DNA from: Lingula anatina
Taxonomy: Eukaryota > Brachiopoda > Lingulata > Lingulida > Lingulidae
Assembly (NCBI RefSeq): GCF_001039355.2
Contig: NW_019775924.1
Span: forward strand, 501,659 to 565,658
Direction: 5' to 3'
Length of the DNA stretch: 64,000 nucleotides
Below, piece by piece: positions 63,221 to 64,000 of this stretch (position 1 is the stretch's first letter; every line of letters starts with the position of its first letter). A program made the translations under genes and the position numbers. Below the pieces are notes generated by a model that saw nothing but the letters and a program-made list of their open reading frames with translations, made no database searches and was not told the DNA's origin.

Positions 63221-63287
<67 letters not shown>
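63221..63287. repeat. (TA)33 microsatellite
   Basis: 67 nt of uninterrupted TA, the longest perfect simple repeat in the window and likely polymorphic. Confidence 0.93.
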
Positions 63288-63293
<6 letters not shown>

Positions 63294-63519
63294 AAAATTG
63301 CTAGTTATCAAACATATTCCTCGTGAAAAATTCAAAATGGAATAAAACCCTCTCTCCCCCTCTTTCTGCAAATCTCACCTTAGCTGTTTTTGACTTTTTG
63401 GTATCAGCACTAGCAGTGAAAATAAAATAAAAAAAGACAAAAGACTACCCATTCAATGAAAACAAAGATCGAGAAAAAAAGACAGCATAAAAAACATTGC
63501 CCGAAGCCCCAAATGAAGA

Positions 63520-63860
63520 CATACGCGTCTTGGCTTTGAAATCCAAATGGCGGGGAGATGTTTAAAATGAAATCTGATAGTTTACATCTTTGTGTCGTTT
63601 GAATCGAAAAATCAGGCTTAGCGGGCCGAAGCTCTCGTAGCCTCGAGCCATACTAAAGAGAGGTGTGGGTCGGGGGAAACCCGATATGAGGGCCTTTTGT
63701 ATCAAGGTGTCTCTGCTACCGGGCGTAGCGGCCATGGTGGGCGAACTCTTTTCCAGTGATGACAGCTTCCCTCGGGCTCAGTTGCCAGCGAAACAATGCG
63801 GAGAGAAGTCCCAAATGGCGGCGGAGTAACTCTACCCTAACCAGGAGAATAGATAGAAAA
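63520..63860. promoter_or_regulatory. CpG-rich promoter-like edge region
   Basis: GC- and CpG-richer than anything within several kb. Two CCAAATGGCGG motifs (63543-63553 and 63811-63821) resemble YY1-type promoter sites. On the minus strand a frame at 63735-63562 begins in a strong Kozak context (CCACCATGGCC) and reads MAATPGSRDTLIQKALISG for its first 19 of 57 residues, unrecognised. On the plus strand a short frame begins MVGELFSSDDSFPRAQ from an overlapping ATG. This may be the start of a gene lying mostly outside the window. Confidence 0.25.
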
Positions 63861-64000
63861 GGTGTTAATAACAAGATACAGGGCGAACAAAAAGTGTTCT
63901 AATAGGTATGAAAATATTCCGTTAAAATGCAGACCTCCGTGCTGGTGTGTTTTGGTGTGGATTACTATTGTTAAAAAAATAAATAATAGTAAAAGAACAC

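Larger units (their letters stand above)
60541..63500. other. Microsatellite-dense gene-free stretch
   Basis: Four long simple repeats (CT/CA, CACG, GTTT/GT, TA) plus shorter C and GA runs lie in under 3 kb. No supportable coding exon. Confidence 0.6.

Noticed and set aside
63147-63371. ORF with Ile-Tyr repeats on the minus strand
   Set aside because: Artefact of the (TA)33 tract.

Overview
The window is eukaryotic DNA. It is AT-rich, rich in microsatellites, and carries one multi-exon gene with GT-AG introns. Prokaryotic hallmarks (dense ORFs, Shine-Dalgarno sites, operons) are absent. The gene is a Distal-less/Dlx homeobox gene on the minus strand, with three coding exons at 34296-33990, 28770-28586 and 17341-16904. 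They join in frame into 309 codons plus a stop. The homeodomain third helix reads [11 protein letters not shown], the form typical of invertebrate Dll/Dlx, where vertebrate paralogues have QNKRSK. The tail ends in an AAWYQ-type motif. Together with the abundant GA, CA, AAT and TA microsatellites and several short DNA transposons, this suggests a marine invertebrate bilaterian, perhaps an ambulacrarian (hemichordate-like) or a lophotrochozoan. The species cannot be fixed from the sequence alone.

Layout: 1-16.39 kb is sequence downstream of Dlx with no supportable gene. It holds one PIF/Harbinger-like MITE (6064-6278), two short tandem repeats, microsatellites and two homeodomain-site-rich patches near 9.6 and 12.7 kb. 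Dlx occupies about 16.4-34.5 kb, with an 11.2 kb second intron that interrupts the homeobox and a 5.2 kb first intron. A CCAAT box and a GC-rich box lie about 280-310 bp upstream of the start codon. From 34.7 to 64 kb there is no recognisable intact gene. This stretch holds GC-richer patches that may be regulatory, two short non-autonomous DNA transposons with 5-bp target duplications (50888-51055 and 55947-56123), a 5'-truncated non-LTR retrotransposon tail with a 12-bp target duplication (54868-55015), and a decayed Tc1/mariner transposase relic (about 57.1-57.4 kb). A dense run of microsatellites covers 59-63.3 kb. Both window edges are GC-richer and promoter- or exon-like, but I cannot assign genes to them.

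The most unexpected signal is a 9-mer, RTCGTCTGC (or its complement). It occurs 12 times from 17.5 to 60.3 kb, mostly inside the GC-richer non-coding patches. Two direct pairs have an identical 23-bp offset, and one inverted pair forms a perfect 12-bp stem. This is far more than chance predicts and may mark shared regulatory input to Dlx, or a locus- or genome-wide motif. No new enzymatic or defence-type system was found.
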